In this document: positions 56,376 through 64,000 of the stretch, in pieces
Layout: every line of letters starts with the position of its first letter
How positions within the stretch are numbered: position 1 is the first letter of the stretch
The notes under the pieces: generated by a model
What the model was told of the DNA's origin: nothing
The model's database searches: none
The model's input: only the letters and a program-made list of their open reading frames with translations
From: Cetobacterium sp. ZOR0034
GTDB lineage: Bacteria; Fusobacteriota; Fusobacteriia; Fusobacteriales; Fusobacteriaceae
Assembly: GCF_000799075.1 (NCBI RefSeq)
Contig: NZ_JTLI01000044.1
Location: 1-64,000 of the forward strand
Reading direction: 5' to 3'
Length of the DNA: 64,000 bases
Position numbers and translations under genes: made by a program

Positions 56376-56398
56376 ATTGTATTGATTTATAATACAAT
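56376..56398. promoter_or_regulatory. Inverted repeat upstream of the AbgT gene
   Basis: ATTGTATT and AATACAAT are 8-bp inverted arms around 7 bp, overlapping a TATAAT-like element (56388-56393). A second complex dyad, TGGAAATTGT paired with ACAATTATTCCA, lies at about 56454-56496. Either could be an operator or leader structure for abgT; no promoter with good spacing was found. Confidence 0.4.
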
Positions 56399-56528
56399 CT
56401 ATGTTAAAATCAGTTGAGCCTATACCACATCAATAGACTCAATATATTTCATAAATGGAAATTGTGAAAAAAAATTTTCAATTTATACAATTATTCCATT
56501 ATGACACTTTATTATTAGGGAGGAAAAA

Positions 56529-58136
56529 ATGTCTACAAATTCTACAAAAAAAATGAGCTTTTTTGAAAAATTCCTAAACTTTGTTGAAGTTACAGGAAAC
56601 AAGTTACCTCATCCAGTTGCGATGTTCTTCGGTTTCTTTGTGGTAACAATTATCTTTTCTATGATTCTTTCGTCAATGGGGGTTTCTGTTAACTATAAAG
56701 AAATCTCAAGAGCAACAGGTCAAGTTATTGAAAAAACGACTTATGTTCAAAACCTTCTAACTAGAAGCGGTATTAGAGCAATTTTTGGTACAACAGTTAC
56801 TAACTTTACAGGTCATGCTGCACTTGGTTCAATCGTTGTTGCTATGCTTGGAGTTGGATTAGCCGAAGGAACAGGTTTACTAAACTCTATTATTAAAAAG
56901 ATTGTTATTTCGACTCCTAGACAACTAGTTTCTGCTATTGTTGTTTTTGCTGGAGTTATGTCAAATATTGCATCAGATGCAGGATACGTTGTTCTTATTC
57001 CACTTGGTGCTGTTATCTTCTTATCATTCGGAAGACATCCACTTGCTGGAATAGCCGCTGCATTTGCCGGAGTTTCTGGTGGATTCTCAGCTAATCTTTT
57101 GATAGGAACTACTGATCCACTACTTGGAGGAATTACTACTACGGCTGCGCAGATCGTTTTACCAGGATATTCAGTTACTCCTACAGCTAACTTCTTCTTC
57201 ATGTTTGCTTCTACATTCTTAATTACATTTGTTGGAGCATGGATTACTGATAAAATTGTTGAACCTAGATTAGGTGAATACAAAGGACCAAAAGATGATG
57301 TTAATTTAAATGATCAAATTACCCCTGAAGAGAAAAAAGGGTTAAGAGCTGCTGGTTTTGCTACAATTGCTTTTATAGCTTTAATACTTGCAATGGTACT
57401 ACCTGAAAATGCAGTATTCAGATTAACTTCAGAAGAGGTTACAAAGTTTATAGCTGCTAACAACAGAGAACCTGGTACAATGGAAATTTTAAAACCATTC
57501 TTCAGTGATTCTATCGTATATATCTTAATGCTTGCATTCTTTATTCCAGGATTAGCTTACGGTATTGCTGCTAAAACAGTTAAATCACACAAAGATGTTA
57601 TCAAAGCTATGACTAAAGCTATGGCTTCTTGTGGACAAGTTTTAGTTATCATATTCGTTTCTGCACAATTCGTTTATGTTTTCTCAAAATCAAACATCGG
57701 AATTGTTATAGCTGTTAAGCTTGCTGATGTATTAAAAGATTTAGGAATTTCTGGAATCTGGGCTGCGGTTGGATTAATCTTCTTAACTGCGTTTGTTAAC
57801 CTATTTATCGGAGGAGCTTCTTCTAAATGGTTAATGCTATCTCCAGTATTCATTCCTATGTTTGTTGAACTAGGATTAACTCCTGAATATACTCAATTAG
57901 CATACAGAATTGGAGATTCGACTACTAACATTATATCTCCATTAATGTCTTACTTCCCAATCATAGTTGGTTTTGCTTCTAAATATGAGGAAAAAGAGGG
58001 ATCAATGGGAATTGGAACTATCATTGCTATGATGCTACCATACTCTATTGTATTCTTAATTGGATGGACAATAATGTTCGTTGCATGGACTTATTTAGGA
58101 TTACCAATTGGACCTGGAGTAAGCATGTTTATGTAA
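56529..58136 (+). CDS. abgT: AbgT-family transporter
   Basis: 535-aa membrane protein with about eleven helices. Family segments are LNFVEVTGNKLPHPVAMFF at the N-terminus, GVMSNIASDAGYVVLIPLGA near residue 140, ANLLIGTTDPLLGGITTTAA near 190 and the repeat-half RIGDSTTNIISPLMSYFPI near 460. AbgT proteins import p-aminobenzoyl-glutamate, a folate breakdown product, or export sulfonamides (MtrF-type). No abgA or abgB hydrolase is adjacent, so substrate is open. GGGAGG precedes the ATG; terminator follows. Confidence 0.92.
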   Translation: MSTNSTKKMSFFEKFLNFVEVTGNKLPHPVAMFFGFFVVTIIFSMILSSMGVSVNYKEISRATGQVIEKTTYVQNLLTRSGIRAIFGTTVTNFTGHAALGSIVVAMLGVGLAEGTGLLNSIIKKIVISTPRQLVSAIVVFAGVMSNIASDAGYVVLIPLGAVIFLSFGRHPLAGIAAAFAGVSGGFSANLLIGTTDPLLGGITTTAAQIVLPGYSVTPTANFFFMFASTFLITFVGAWITDKIVEPRLGEYKGPKDDVNLNDQITPEEKKGLRAAGFATIAFIALILAMVLPENAVFRLTSEEVTKFIAANNREPGTMEILKPFFSDSIVYILMLAFFIPGLAYGIAAKTVKSHKDVIKAMTKAMASCGQVLVIIFVSAQFVYVFSKSNIGIVIAVKLADVLKDLGISGIWAAVGLIFLTAFVNLFIGGASSKWLMLSPVFIPMFVELGLTPEYTQLAYRIGDSTTNIISPLMSYFPIIVGFASKYEEKEGSMGIGTIIAMMLPYSIVFLIGWTIMFVAWTYLGLPIGPGVSMFM

Positions 58137-58143
58137 AAAAACT

Positions 58144-58174
58144 AAAGGATGAAGAAAATTTCTTCATCCTTTTT
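58144..58174. terminator. Bidirectional terminator
   Basis: AAAGGATGAAGAAA and TTTCTTCATCCTTT, perfect stem, between the convergent abgT-like and MBL-like genes; its edge touches the latter's stop codon. Confidence 0.92.
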
Positions 58175-58895
58175 ATATATCCTTTTCTTCTCCTACTTCT
58201 ATTATATCAATATATTTTTTCATCTCTTTTCGAGCAGCTTCTCCCTTAGAAAAAATTGTAATTACATTTTCTGGATTTAAGGTTCTAATAAAACTATTTA
58301 ACATAACTAAATCCATAGTCTTATCGTCACTGAAATAACTATTTTTTATTCTTCCTATATTTGCAATCATCAAATCTATTGGATAATATATAAGATTTTT
58401 TATTATGTTTTCAGCATATATAGTATCCGCTGTTATGTATATTCGTTTCACTTTCCCTTCTCCATCAATTATTGTCAAAAAATAACCATTAGCCTTCCCC
58501 AAAATTGGATTTGATAAAAATCCACCACCTTTATAGGTCGGTATTACTTCTATTATTATTTTATACCCTTTTATCTCTATCTCTCTTTTTTTAAACCATT
58601 CGACAAAATCTATATTTGAGTTTTTTTTATCTCTCAAAAGTTTTCCAGATTCTTTTCTAGTTATAATTCTAGCGTTTTCTTCTATAATTTTAGCACCCTC
58701 TTCATCAAAATGATTTAAAGAACACTCTGTTATCAACCATAATTTTATATTTTTAAAACTTTCATCTTCCGATCCAACAAATCTAATATCCTCTCCTTTT
58801 TTATTTAAAAACGATGGATTACATCCTATTTTAAATTTTTTATCTATCTCCAATATCCAACAAGTTTTTCCTAAAAATTTAAATTTCAACTCCAT
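58173..58895 (-). CDS. Degenerate metallo-beta-lactamase-fold protein
   Basis: About 240 aa. The pattern (FLGKTCWILEIDKKFKIGCNPS; LWLITECSLNHFDEEGAKII; KGYKIIIEVIPTYKGGG; RIYITADTIYA; NPENVITIFSKGEAA) follows UlaG/YtnP-like MBL-fold hydrolases. However, the HxHxDH metal motif is reduced to LNHFDEEGA, with only one histidine and the aspartate, and the later histidine positions are also missing or replaced (TADT). It may bind one metal or none. The ATG at 58895 with GGAGGG is preferred over a TTG four codons upstream. No function can be assigned. Confidence 0.6.
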   Translation of the reverse strand: MELKFKFLGKTCWILEIDKKFKIGCNPSFLNKKGEDIRFVGSEDESFKNIKLWLITECSLNHFDEEGAKIIEENARIITRKESGKLLRDKKNSNIDFVEWFKKREIEIKGYKIIIEVIPTYKGGGFLSNPILGKANGYFLTIIDGEGKVKRIYITADTIYAENIIKNLIYYPIDLMIANIGRIKNSYFSDDKTMDLVMLNSFIRTLNPENVITIFSKGEAARKEMKKYIDIIEVGEEKDI

Positions 58896-58957
58896 AGTTC
58901 CCTCCAAAACTTAAATTCAATGATATAAGTCTTTTCTGCAAACATCTGTATCTTCCT

Positions 58958-58991
58958 TTAAAAAAAAGTATCCTTACTATGGATACTTTTC
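58958..58991 (-). terminator. Terminator after small lipoprotein gene
   Basis: AAAAGTATCC and GGATACTTTT around a short loop, followed by TTTT-AAA on the minus strand. Confidence 0.85.
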
Positions 58992-58996
58992 TTCAT

Positions 58997-59209
58997 CTAT
59001 TTCTCAGTTTTTATAACTCCTTTTGTATACTCAATTTTTATAACTTTATCCGTAAAAGGAACCTCTTGAGTTACATATCCATCAAACAATTTCCCTTTAT
59101 AATATAATTTAGTTCCCTTCAACTCTAAGTTTTCATCTCCAAATTTAACCTCTTGTTTACTGCAAGCAACCAAAGATAAAATTGCTATCCCTAATAATAT
59201 TTTTCTCAT
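58997..59209 (-). CDS. Small lipoprotein, unknown function
   Basis: 70 aa. Signal MRKILLGIAILSLVAC with lipobox LVAC (cysteine 16). The mature part has a short beta-like repeat (LELKGTKLYYKGKLFDGYVT), similar to the MORN-like 'YxGxLFDG' units found in antitoxin-like or surface repeat proteins, but only one copy is present. GGAG precedes the ATG; a terminator follows. Anchoring is confident, function unknown. Confidence 0.75.
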   Translation of the reverse strand: MRKILLGIAILSLVACSKQEVKFGDENLELKGTKLYYKGKLFDGYVTQEVPFTDKVIKIEYTKGVIKTEK

Positions 59210-59341
59210 ACCTTATTACTCCTAACTAAATTTAATTAAAAATATTATAGCATATATTTTTTAACTTTTTCTATTTATTAAAGGATTTTCTTTTTTTTAT
59301 AGTACTTATCTTTATACAAACTATTATCTATAGGTGGTGTT

Positions 59342-60049
59342 ATGAGTACTGACTTTGCAATCTTAGCTTTTTTCAGTTTAATGTTAGCTTATCTTTTAAT
59401 CTGTGAAATTTTCACTATTCTTTTTAGATTAACCGGCTTAACGGAAGAAACAGCACGTTTTCAAGTTATCTCTATGTTAACAACATGTGGTTTTACAACA
59501 GTTGAAAGTGAACTTATTACCTCTTCTAGAAAAAGAAAAAAACTTGCTTTTATAACTATCCTTTTTGGTTATATTTTCTCAGTTACAATAGTCTCTATGG
59601 TTATAAATTTCTTTATGCGTTTAAGTGATGAAAATAGCCTACAAATTATTCTAAAAGCTATTTTAGCTATAATTTTTATTATTATCATCTGGTATATTCT
59701 TCTAAAAGTAAATTTTGTTAAAACTCGATTTGATAAAATAATTAGTAGATTCGGAGTAAAAGCTATGTTTAAAAACCAAAATAATCCTATTATGGTTTTA
59801 GCAATTTTTAAGTCTGAAGTTATTGCAGAAGTTACAATTACTAATTTACCTGAAGAACTTATAGATACAAAGTTGAAGGATTCTTATATTAGATTACACT
59901 ACAATCTTCAAATTTTAACTGTAATAAAACCTAATGATGAAAGCACTCCAGTAACCGGAGATACAATACTTGAAAACAATGATAAAGTTATTATTTTTGG
60001 AACATTAAAAAATATAAAAAAACTTTTTATCAGAGAAAAGAAATTTTAA
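59342..60049 (+). CDS. Membrane protein with TrkA-C-type domain
   Basis: 235 aa. Three hydrophobic segments (residues about 5-30, 70-95, 105-125) are followed by a cytosolic domain whose AEVTITNLPEELIDTKLKD and TGDTILENNDKVIIFGTLKNI match TrkA_C, the ligand-binding (often cyclic di-AMP) half of K+-channel regulators. Between the first two helices SMLTTCGFTTVESELI resembles a Trk/Ktr selectivity-filter loop, but only one such loop is present where transporters have four. Likely a small-ion transport or sensing protein; function unproven. Confidence 0.7.
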   Translation: MSTDFAILAFFSLMLAYLLICEIFTILFRLTGLTEETARFQVISMLTTCGFTTVESELITSSRKRKKLAFITILFGYIFSVTIVSMVINFFMRLSDENSLQIILKAILAIIFIIIIWYILLKVNFVKTRFDKIISRFGVKAMFKNQNNPIMVLAIFKSEVIAEVTITNLPEELIDTKLKDSYIRLHYNLQILTVIKPNDESTPVTGDTILENNDKVIIFGTLKNIKKLFIREKKF

Positions 60050-60052
60050 ATA

Positions 60053-60079
60053 AAGAGACTTACCAGTCTCTTTTTTTTA
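60053..60079 (+). terminator. Terminator after TrkA-C gene
   Basis: AGAGACT-TACC-AGTCTCT followed by eight T, directly after the stop codon. Confidence 0.93.
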
Positions 60080-60122
60080 TGTTATAATCTACCTCGGCGT
60101 AAAAATTTTAAAGGAGTAGATA

Positions 60123-61454
60123 ATGAAACTTGGATCAATTGATTTAGAAAAAGATTCTATAAGTAAGCTATTTTTTAACTTTTCTTTTCCAGCTGTAATG
60201 GGAATGTTAATCTCAGCTTTTTATGTTATTATTGATGGTATTTTTATAGGTAGAGGTATCGGTGGAGATGGTTTAGCAGCAATTAATGTTGCATACCCTG
60301 TAATCACTTTAACTATTGCTTTGAGTCTTATGTTTGGAACTGGAGGAGCCACAGTTATCTCTATAAAACAGGGAGAAGGAAAATCTGAAGAAGTTAATAA
60401 ATATTTTTCACATATGATTATTTTAAATATTATTTCCTATATTATCATATGTTCGTTAACACTTATATTCCAAAATAAAATTATCTATTTTTTAGGAAGT
60501 AGTGATAAATTATTTGACTTAACAAAAGCTTATTTAATTCCAGGAGTTATTTTCAGTATATTTTTTATGTTATCTATATCTTTAAATGCTGTGGTTAGAA
60601 ATAACAATAGCCCTAATTTTGCTATGGCATCTATGGGAATTGGAGCCATCGTAAACATTTTATTAGATGCACTTTTCATTCTTAAGTTTAAATGGGGAAT
60701 GTATGGTGCAGCATATGCTACCGGTATAGCCCAGATGTCATCTGCATTATTTTTGCTTTCTTATTTTTTAAGGAAGGATTGTAATATAAAATTTATACAA
60801 AACACACTAGATATTAAAGCTATTAAAAGAATTTGCTTGAATGGATTCCCATCTTTTATTCTAGAATTTGCGGTTGCTGTAATTACAATTTTATTCAATT
60901 CAACTTTAATGGTTTTAACTGGTGAGATTGGAGTAGCAGCTTTTAGTATAATCGCTTATATATTTTATGTTTTTAGAATGATTTTCAATGGTTTGGCACA
61001 AGGGATTCAACCTATTATCAGTTATAACTTTGGTGCTAAACAATGGAGTAGAATAAAAGACACCTTAGTTTTAGGTCATAAGATATCTTTAGTTGTTTCT
61101 TTACTAATTCTTTCACTTGTGTATTTCGAAAGAGATTTTATCATCGAATTTTTCAACGGAGATTTAGAATTAATCAAATTGGCTTCTAGAGGTTTACTTA
61201 TATACTCATCAGCAGTTATATTTTTAGGAGCTAATTTTATTCATATATCTTATTTACAGTCTATGGAGAAAGCTACTATCGCTAATTTTTTATCTTTTGG
61301 TAGAAGTTTTGTATTTATTATTATTGGTATCTTTACTTTACCAAGTTTTATTGGTATAGATGGTGTTTGGCTCTCTCTTCCCTTTGCTGACTTCATGACA
61401 TTTATTACTGGAGCGGCTATTGGATTAAAAAATAGAAACAACAAAACTACATAA
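60123..61454 (+). CDS. MATE-family efflux transporter (second)
   Basis: 443 aa, twelve hydrophobic segments, two MatE halves. Segments LFFNFSFPAVMGMLISAFYVIIDGIFIGRG, GLAAINVAYPVITLTIALSL and the mirrored GLAQGIQPIISYNFGAKQWSR parallel the pump at 39312, with which it shares the GDGLAA/GPLGLAA-type loop and length. Substrate unknown. No regulator gene is adjacent. AAAGGAG precedes the ATG. A TATAAT at about 60083 may be its -10 box. Confidence 0.92.
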   Translation: MKLGSIDLEKDSISKLFFNFSFPAVMGMLISAFYVIIDGIFIGRGIGGDGLAAINVAYPVITLTIALSLMFGTGGATVISIKQGEGKSEEVNKYFSHMIILNIISYIIICSLTLIFQNKIIYFLGSSDKLFDLTKAYLIPGVIFSIFFMLSISLNAVVRNNNSPNFAMASMGIGAIVNILLDALFILKFKWGMYGAAYATGIAQMSSALFLLSYFLRKDCNIKFIQNTLDIKAIKRICLNGFPSFILEFAVAVITILFNSTLMVLTGEIGVAAFSIIAYIFYVFRMIFNGLAQGIQPIISYNFGAKQWSRIKDTLVLGHKISLVVSLLILSLVYFERDFIIEFFNGDLELIKLASRGLLIYSSAVIFLGANFIHISYLQSMEKATIANFLSFGRSFVFIIIGIFTLPSFIGIDGVWLSLPFADFMTFITGAAIGLKNRNNKTT

Positions 61455-61537
61455 TTTTTTTTCTTGAGAGAAAAAGAAATCAACTTTTATTTCGTATATA
61501 AATAACATAATACTTTTGACAAAAGGAGGGAAGTCTT

Positions 61538-61777
61538 ATGTTGCATTTTGTACACGATTATGAATTTTTAGGTCTAGCTAAGAAAAATTTTACTGATGAT
61601 TATGGTAATGAGATGTGTCAGCTTTACTATATATATAAATGTAAAAAATGTCATAAAATTAAAATAAAAGAGTTTATGGTTTCTAAAGCTGATGAATCGG
61701 ATGGAATCCCTACTGTTTTAGGTCTATATCGCAACGCTTTAGATTGTGATGTTCTTAGAGCTATTGAAATTTCTTAA
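61538..61777 (+). CDS. Small CxxC protein, unknown function
   Basis: 79 aa. Contains YKCKKCHKIKIKEF (one CxxC pair, residues about 34-37) and further single cysteines at MCQL and DCDVL. The KCKKCH segment resembles half of a zinc ribbon; a second CxxC pair is lacking. No signal peptide. AGGAGGG precedes the ATG, supporting a real gene. It lies 36 bp before mscL and may be cotranscribed. No family recognised. Confidence 0.6.
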   Translation: MLHFVHDYEFLGLAKKNFTDDYGNEMCQLYYIYKCKKCHKIKIKEFMVSKADESDGIPTVLGLYRNALDCDVLRAIEIS

Positions 61778-61812
61778 CATTTATAAGTTTTAAATTATAA
61801 GGAGGGGTACAG

Positions 61813-62208
61813 ATGTTTTTAAAAGAGTTTAAAGAGTTTGCTATCAAAGGAAATGCTATTGATTTAGCTGTCGGTGTTATAATTGGAGGGGCTTTTGGGA
61901 AAATTGTAACCTCTATTGTCAATGATCTTTTGATGCCTATTGTTGGTATTTTATTAGGTGGAATCAATTTCTCAGACCTTAAATATGTTATAAAGCCCGC
62001 TGAAGGAACTATTCCTGAAGCTGCAATAAGATATGGTAATTTTATTCAGTCAGTTGTTGATTTTACAATCATCGCCTTTTGTATCTTTTTGATGGTAAAA
62101 GCTATTAATCAATTACGAAAGAAAGATGAAGTTCCTGCTGCACCACCAGCTCCTACAAATGAGGAAAATCTTTTAACTGAAATCAGAGATTTATTAGCTA
62201 AAAAATAG
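61813..62208 (+). CDS. mscL: Large-conductance mechanosensitive channel
   Basis: 131 aa, normal MscL length. N-terminal amphipathic helix [20 protein letters not shown], then pore helix [21 protein letters not shown], an extracellular loop, TM2 ([18 protein letters not shown]) and a charged C-terminal helix. It releases solutes on hypo-osmotic shock. AAGGAGGGG precedes the ATG; a terminator follows. Confidence 0.97.
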   Translation: MFLKEFKEFAIKGNAIDLAVGVIIGGAFGKIVTSIVNDLLMPIVGILLGGINFSDLKYVIKPAEGTIPEAAIRYGNFIQSVVDFTIIAFCIFLMVKAINQLRKKDEVPAAPPAPTNEENLLTEIRDLLAKK

Positions 62209-62210
62209 AT

Positions 62211-62253
62211 AAAAGAGTGTATCGATTATTTTTAATCAATACACTCTTTTTAT
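62211..62253. terminator. Bidirectional terminator
   Basis: AAAAGAGTGTAT and ATACACTCTTTT with inner GATT/AATC pairs, between convergent mscL and the beta-glucuronidase gene. Confidence 0.92.
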
Positions 62254-62261
62254 TTTTAACT

Positions 62262-64000
62262 TTATTTTTTATAATTAAAATCTGGAATTTGCTCCCATCT
62301 TTTCTTTAATGTATATGCTGCCATTTTAGGTTTTCTCTCTCTTGTAAAGATTCCTTTTTTATTTCCTCCAACTCTCATTATACTATCATATCTTGTTGCA
62401 AAGTCTGCAAAGTTCCAAACTTGTTCACCTATAAAATATTCCATCTTATCAAAGGCTCTTCCATGAACTTCATAATAAAGCTGTTGATAATCTTCACTAT
62501 AAATAACAGGGGTCGTCTCTTTTAAACCATTTACCGTATCAGCACCAAACTCTGTATACATCATTGGTTTTTTATGATGCTCCCACCACATCTCTAACTC
62601 TTTAACAATCACACCTTCAACTAATTCAACTTCACCAACACCCCAGTACCAACCGTAATATCTATTAAAGCATAGTACATCTAACTCAGCACAAACTTTA
62701 TGAGCTTCCTCTGTATTTAAAGGGTATGCTATATGAGAAACCAATGTAATTGGTCTCTTTTGAGCATCTAAACCTCTTGCTAAATCTATTATTGGCTTAA
62801 AGTATGCATACGATCCTTCCTCTTCTAAGGCTGTTTCATTTGCAACACACCACATAACTACACATGGATGATTTTTATCTCTTTTTATAAGTTCTCTTAT
62901 ATCTTTTTCATGTTGCTCTTTTGTTTTTAAAACTTCCCAGGTTGACTGAGAAGATTTTATTCCCATATAAGTATTCATAAAGTTTACATGAAGCCCTACA
63001 GCTGGAACCTCATCAATTACAACAATCCCTTCTTCATCCGCTAATCTCATAATCTCCTCTGAGTAAGGATAGTGTGATGTTCTAAATGAGTTAGCTCCAA
63101 TCCATTTCATCAAGCTAAAATCTTTTCTATTGATAACTTCATTTAATCCTCTACCGTTTGAATTTGAATCCTCATGTTTTCCGAATCCTTTGAAATAGAA
63201 TGGTTTTCCATTGATTAAAAACTTTCCAGCTTCAACTTTCACTGTTCTTACTCCACATTTTTCATAATAAACATCTAATATTTTATCTCCATCTTTTAAA
63301 GTAACTTTAATCTCATAAAGATATGCTGCACCTGGCTCCCAAAGTTTAGCATTCTCTATTTCAATCCTATTATTTTTTCCAGTTGCAGTCGCTATATTTT
63401 TCCCCTCTTTATCTATAACTTCTACGAACACATCCCCATCAAAAGATGCTTGTACACTGTAATCTATAATCCCTTTTTCTTCTACTATATCTGTGATTAA
63501 AGTTATATCTTTTATAAACTCTTTAGGAGTTGTATATATTTTTACAGGTCTGTGGATACCACTATAATTGAAGAAATCTACGCAATATGCTATATGTCTT
63601 TTAACTTTAGGTATCATTAGCTCCTCTAAACCTTTTGAAACATTATCCAACTCTTTAACTCCACCAACTGGTAAAGTTGTATTATCTAAAGTATTATCAA
63701 CCAAAATCGTCAGTCTATTTCTATTCACTAGCATATCTTTCTCTAAAACTACTTCAAAAGGAAGAAACCCACCTTTATTTCTACAAATCTCTTTTCCATT
63801 TAAAAAGACAACTGCCTTATGCGTTACACTTCCAAATCTTAAAACAACTCTATCTTCATTTAAAATTCCTTTTGAAAGTTCAAACTCTTTTTCATACCAT
63901 ACTGCACCAACGTGCTCTCTTACTTCTTTATCCTCTATTAAATCATTAAAACTTGAAGGAACTGGCATATTATACACTTTGCCATACAATCTATCTTTAA
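62262..64000 (-). CDS. uidA: Beta-glucuronidase, N-terminus cut by window end
   Basis: About 579 codons lie in the window; the frame stays open to the right edge and by comparison with E. coli UidA roughly 20 residues are missing, so the internal TTG at 63989 is not the start. GH2 order is visible: sugar-binding domain (VPSSFNDLIEDK, AVWYEKEFEL), Ig-like middle, TIM barrel with acid/base Glu in WCVANETALEE and nucleophile Glu in MYTEFGADTVNG. The NxK glucuronate-recognition motif is present in RVGGNKKGIFTRERKPK. A loop near VNFMNTYMGIKSS corresponds to the active-site 'loop 1' of gut glucuronidases. Releases glucuronate from conjugates or glycans. Confidence 0.93.
   Translation of the reverse strand, partial: KDRLYGKVYNMPVPSSFNDLIEDKEVREHVGAVWYEKEFELSKGILNEDRVVLRFGSVTHKAVVFLNGKEICRNKGGFLPFEVVLEKDMLVNRNRLTILVDNTLDNTTLPVGGVKELDNVSKGLEELMIPKVKRHIAYCVDFFNYSGIHRPVKIYTTPKEFIKDITLITDIVEEKGIIDYSVQASFDGDVFVEVIDKEGKNIATATGKNNRIEIENAKLWEPGAAYLYEIKVTLKDGDKILDVYYEKCGVRTVKVEAGKFLINGKPFYFKGFGKHEDSNSNGRGLNEVINRKDFSLMKWIGANSFRTSHYPYSEEIMRLADEEGIVVIDEVPAVGLHVNFMNTYMGIKSSQSTWEVLKTKEQHEKDIRELIKRDKNHPCVVMWCVANETALEEEGSYAYFKPIIDLARGLDAQKRPITLVSHIAYPLNTEEAHKVCAELDVLCFNRYYGWYWGVGEVELVEGVIVKELEMWWEHHKKPMMYTEFGADTVNGLKETTPVIYSEDYQQLYYEVHGRAFDKMEYFIGEQVWNFADFATRYDSIMRVGGNKKGIFTRERKPKMAAYTLKKRWEQIPDFNYKK

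Noticed and set aside
56813-57283. 156-codon open frame opposite abgT
   Set aside because: Antisense shadow, no translation signal.
62262-63989. Taking 63989 as the start of beta-glucuronidase
   Set aside because: It is an internal TTG; the frame remains open to the window edge and the conserved N-terminus of the family is incomplete.

Overview
This 64-kb window is AT-rich (roughly 30% GC by eye) chromosomal DNA with short intergenic gaps, strong GGAGG ribosome sites and consensus sigma-70-type promoters. The gene set fits an anaerobic fermenter of the Fusobacteriota, most likely Cetobacterium or Fusobacterium: a soluble [FeFe] hydrogenase with HydEFG, the FtcD-type histidine degradation route, a flavodiiron protein, a secreted FMN/FAD reductase, FabK, YhdT-PanF and an AbgT transporter. 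The genus is inferred from gene content alone. No tRNA, rRNA, CRISPR array, insertion sequence or prophage was recognised.

Layout. 1-9087: an L-arabinose regulon on the minus strand (binding protein, ATPase, permease, araB, araD, araA, start of a TalC-type transaldolase), divergent from a LacI-family regulator, with two tandem palindromes between them. 9088-11106: dihydroxyacetone kinase dhaKLM. 11229-13759: an alpha/beta hydrolase, a TSCPD protein, an Rrf2 regulator and a small membrane protein. 13937-21414: three poorly characterised plus-strand genes (coiled coil plus helical repeats; HhH plus sigma-4-like HTH; SF1 helicase with unusual ends), the last overlapping the hydrogenase gene by 4 bp. 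21491-22936: a secreted DUF4403-like protein. 22971-28645: histidine catabolism (transporter, hutH, ftcD, hutI, cyclodeaminase) without urocanase. 28783-32407: hydEGF. 32482-33736: asnA behind an asparagine-rich leader peptide and a terminator. 33814-38344: HAD phosphatase, punA, fabK, PHP phosphoesterase and a nucleoside-recognition membrane protein. 38397-40642: a MerR regulator divergent from a MATE pump.

40728-45043: alanine racemase, nitroreductase, GNAT, nicotinamidase and a D-threonine-aldolase-like enzyme. 45040-48081: pyrG behind a leader terminator, a small lipoprotein and lgt. 48358-51330: flavodiiron protein and yhdT-panF. 51454-54460: an aromatic-acid exporter homologue, moaA and a MOSC-CutC fusion. 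54597-58136: the secreted flavoprotein reductase and AbgT. 58173-62208: an MBL-like protein, a small lipoprotein, a TrkA-C membrane protein, a second MATE pump, a CxxC protein and mscL. 62262-64000: beta-glucuronidase, cut by the window end.

The parts connect in several ways. Arabinose breakdown yields xylulose 5-phosphate, and the transaldolase links it to glycolysis. Histidine breakdown ends in glutamate and one-carbon units on tetrahydrofolate. HydE, HydG and HydF build the H-cluster for the hydrogenase about 9 kb away. The strongest candidates for something undescribed are the Asn-codon leader of asnA, the three-gene block translationally joined to the hydrogenase, the hydrogenase's degenerate NuoF-like front end, and the MOSC-CutC fusion.
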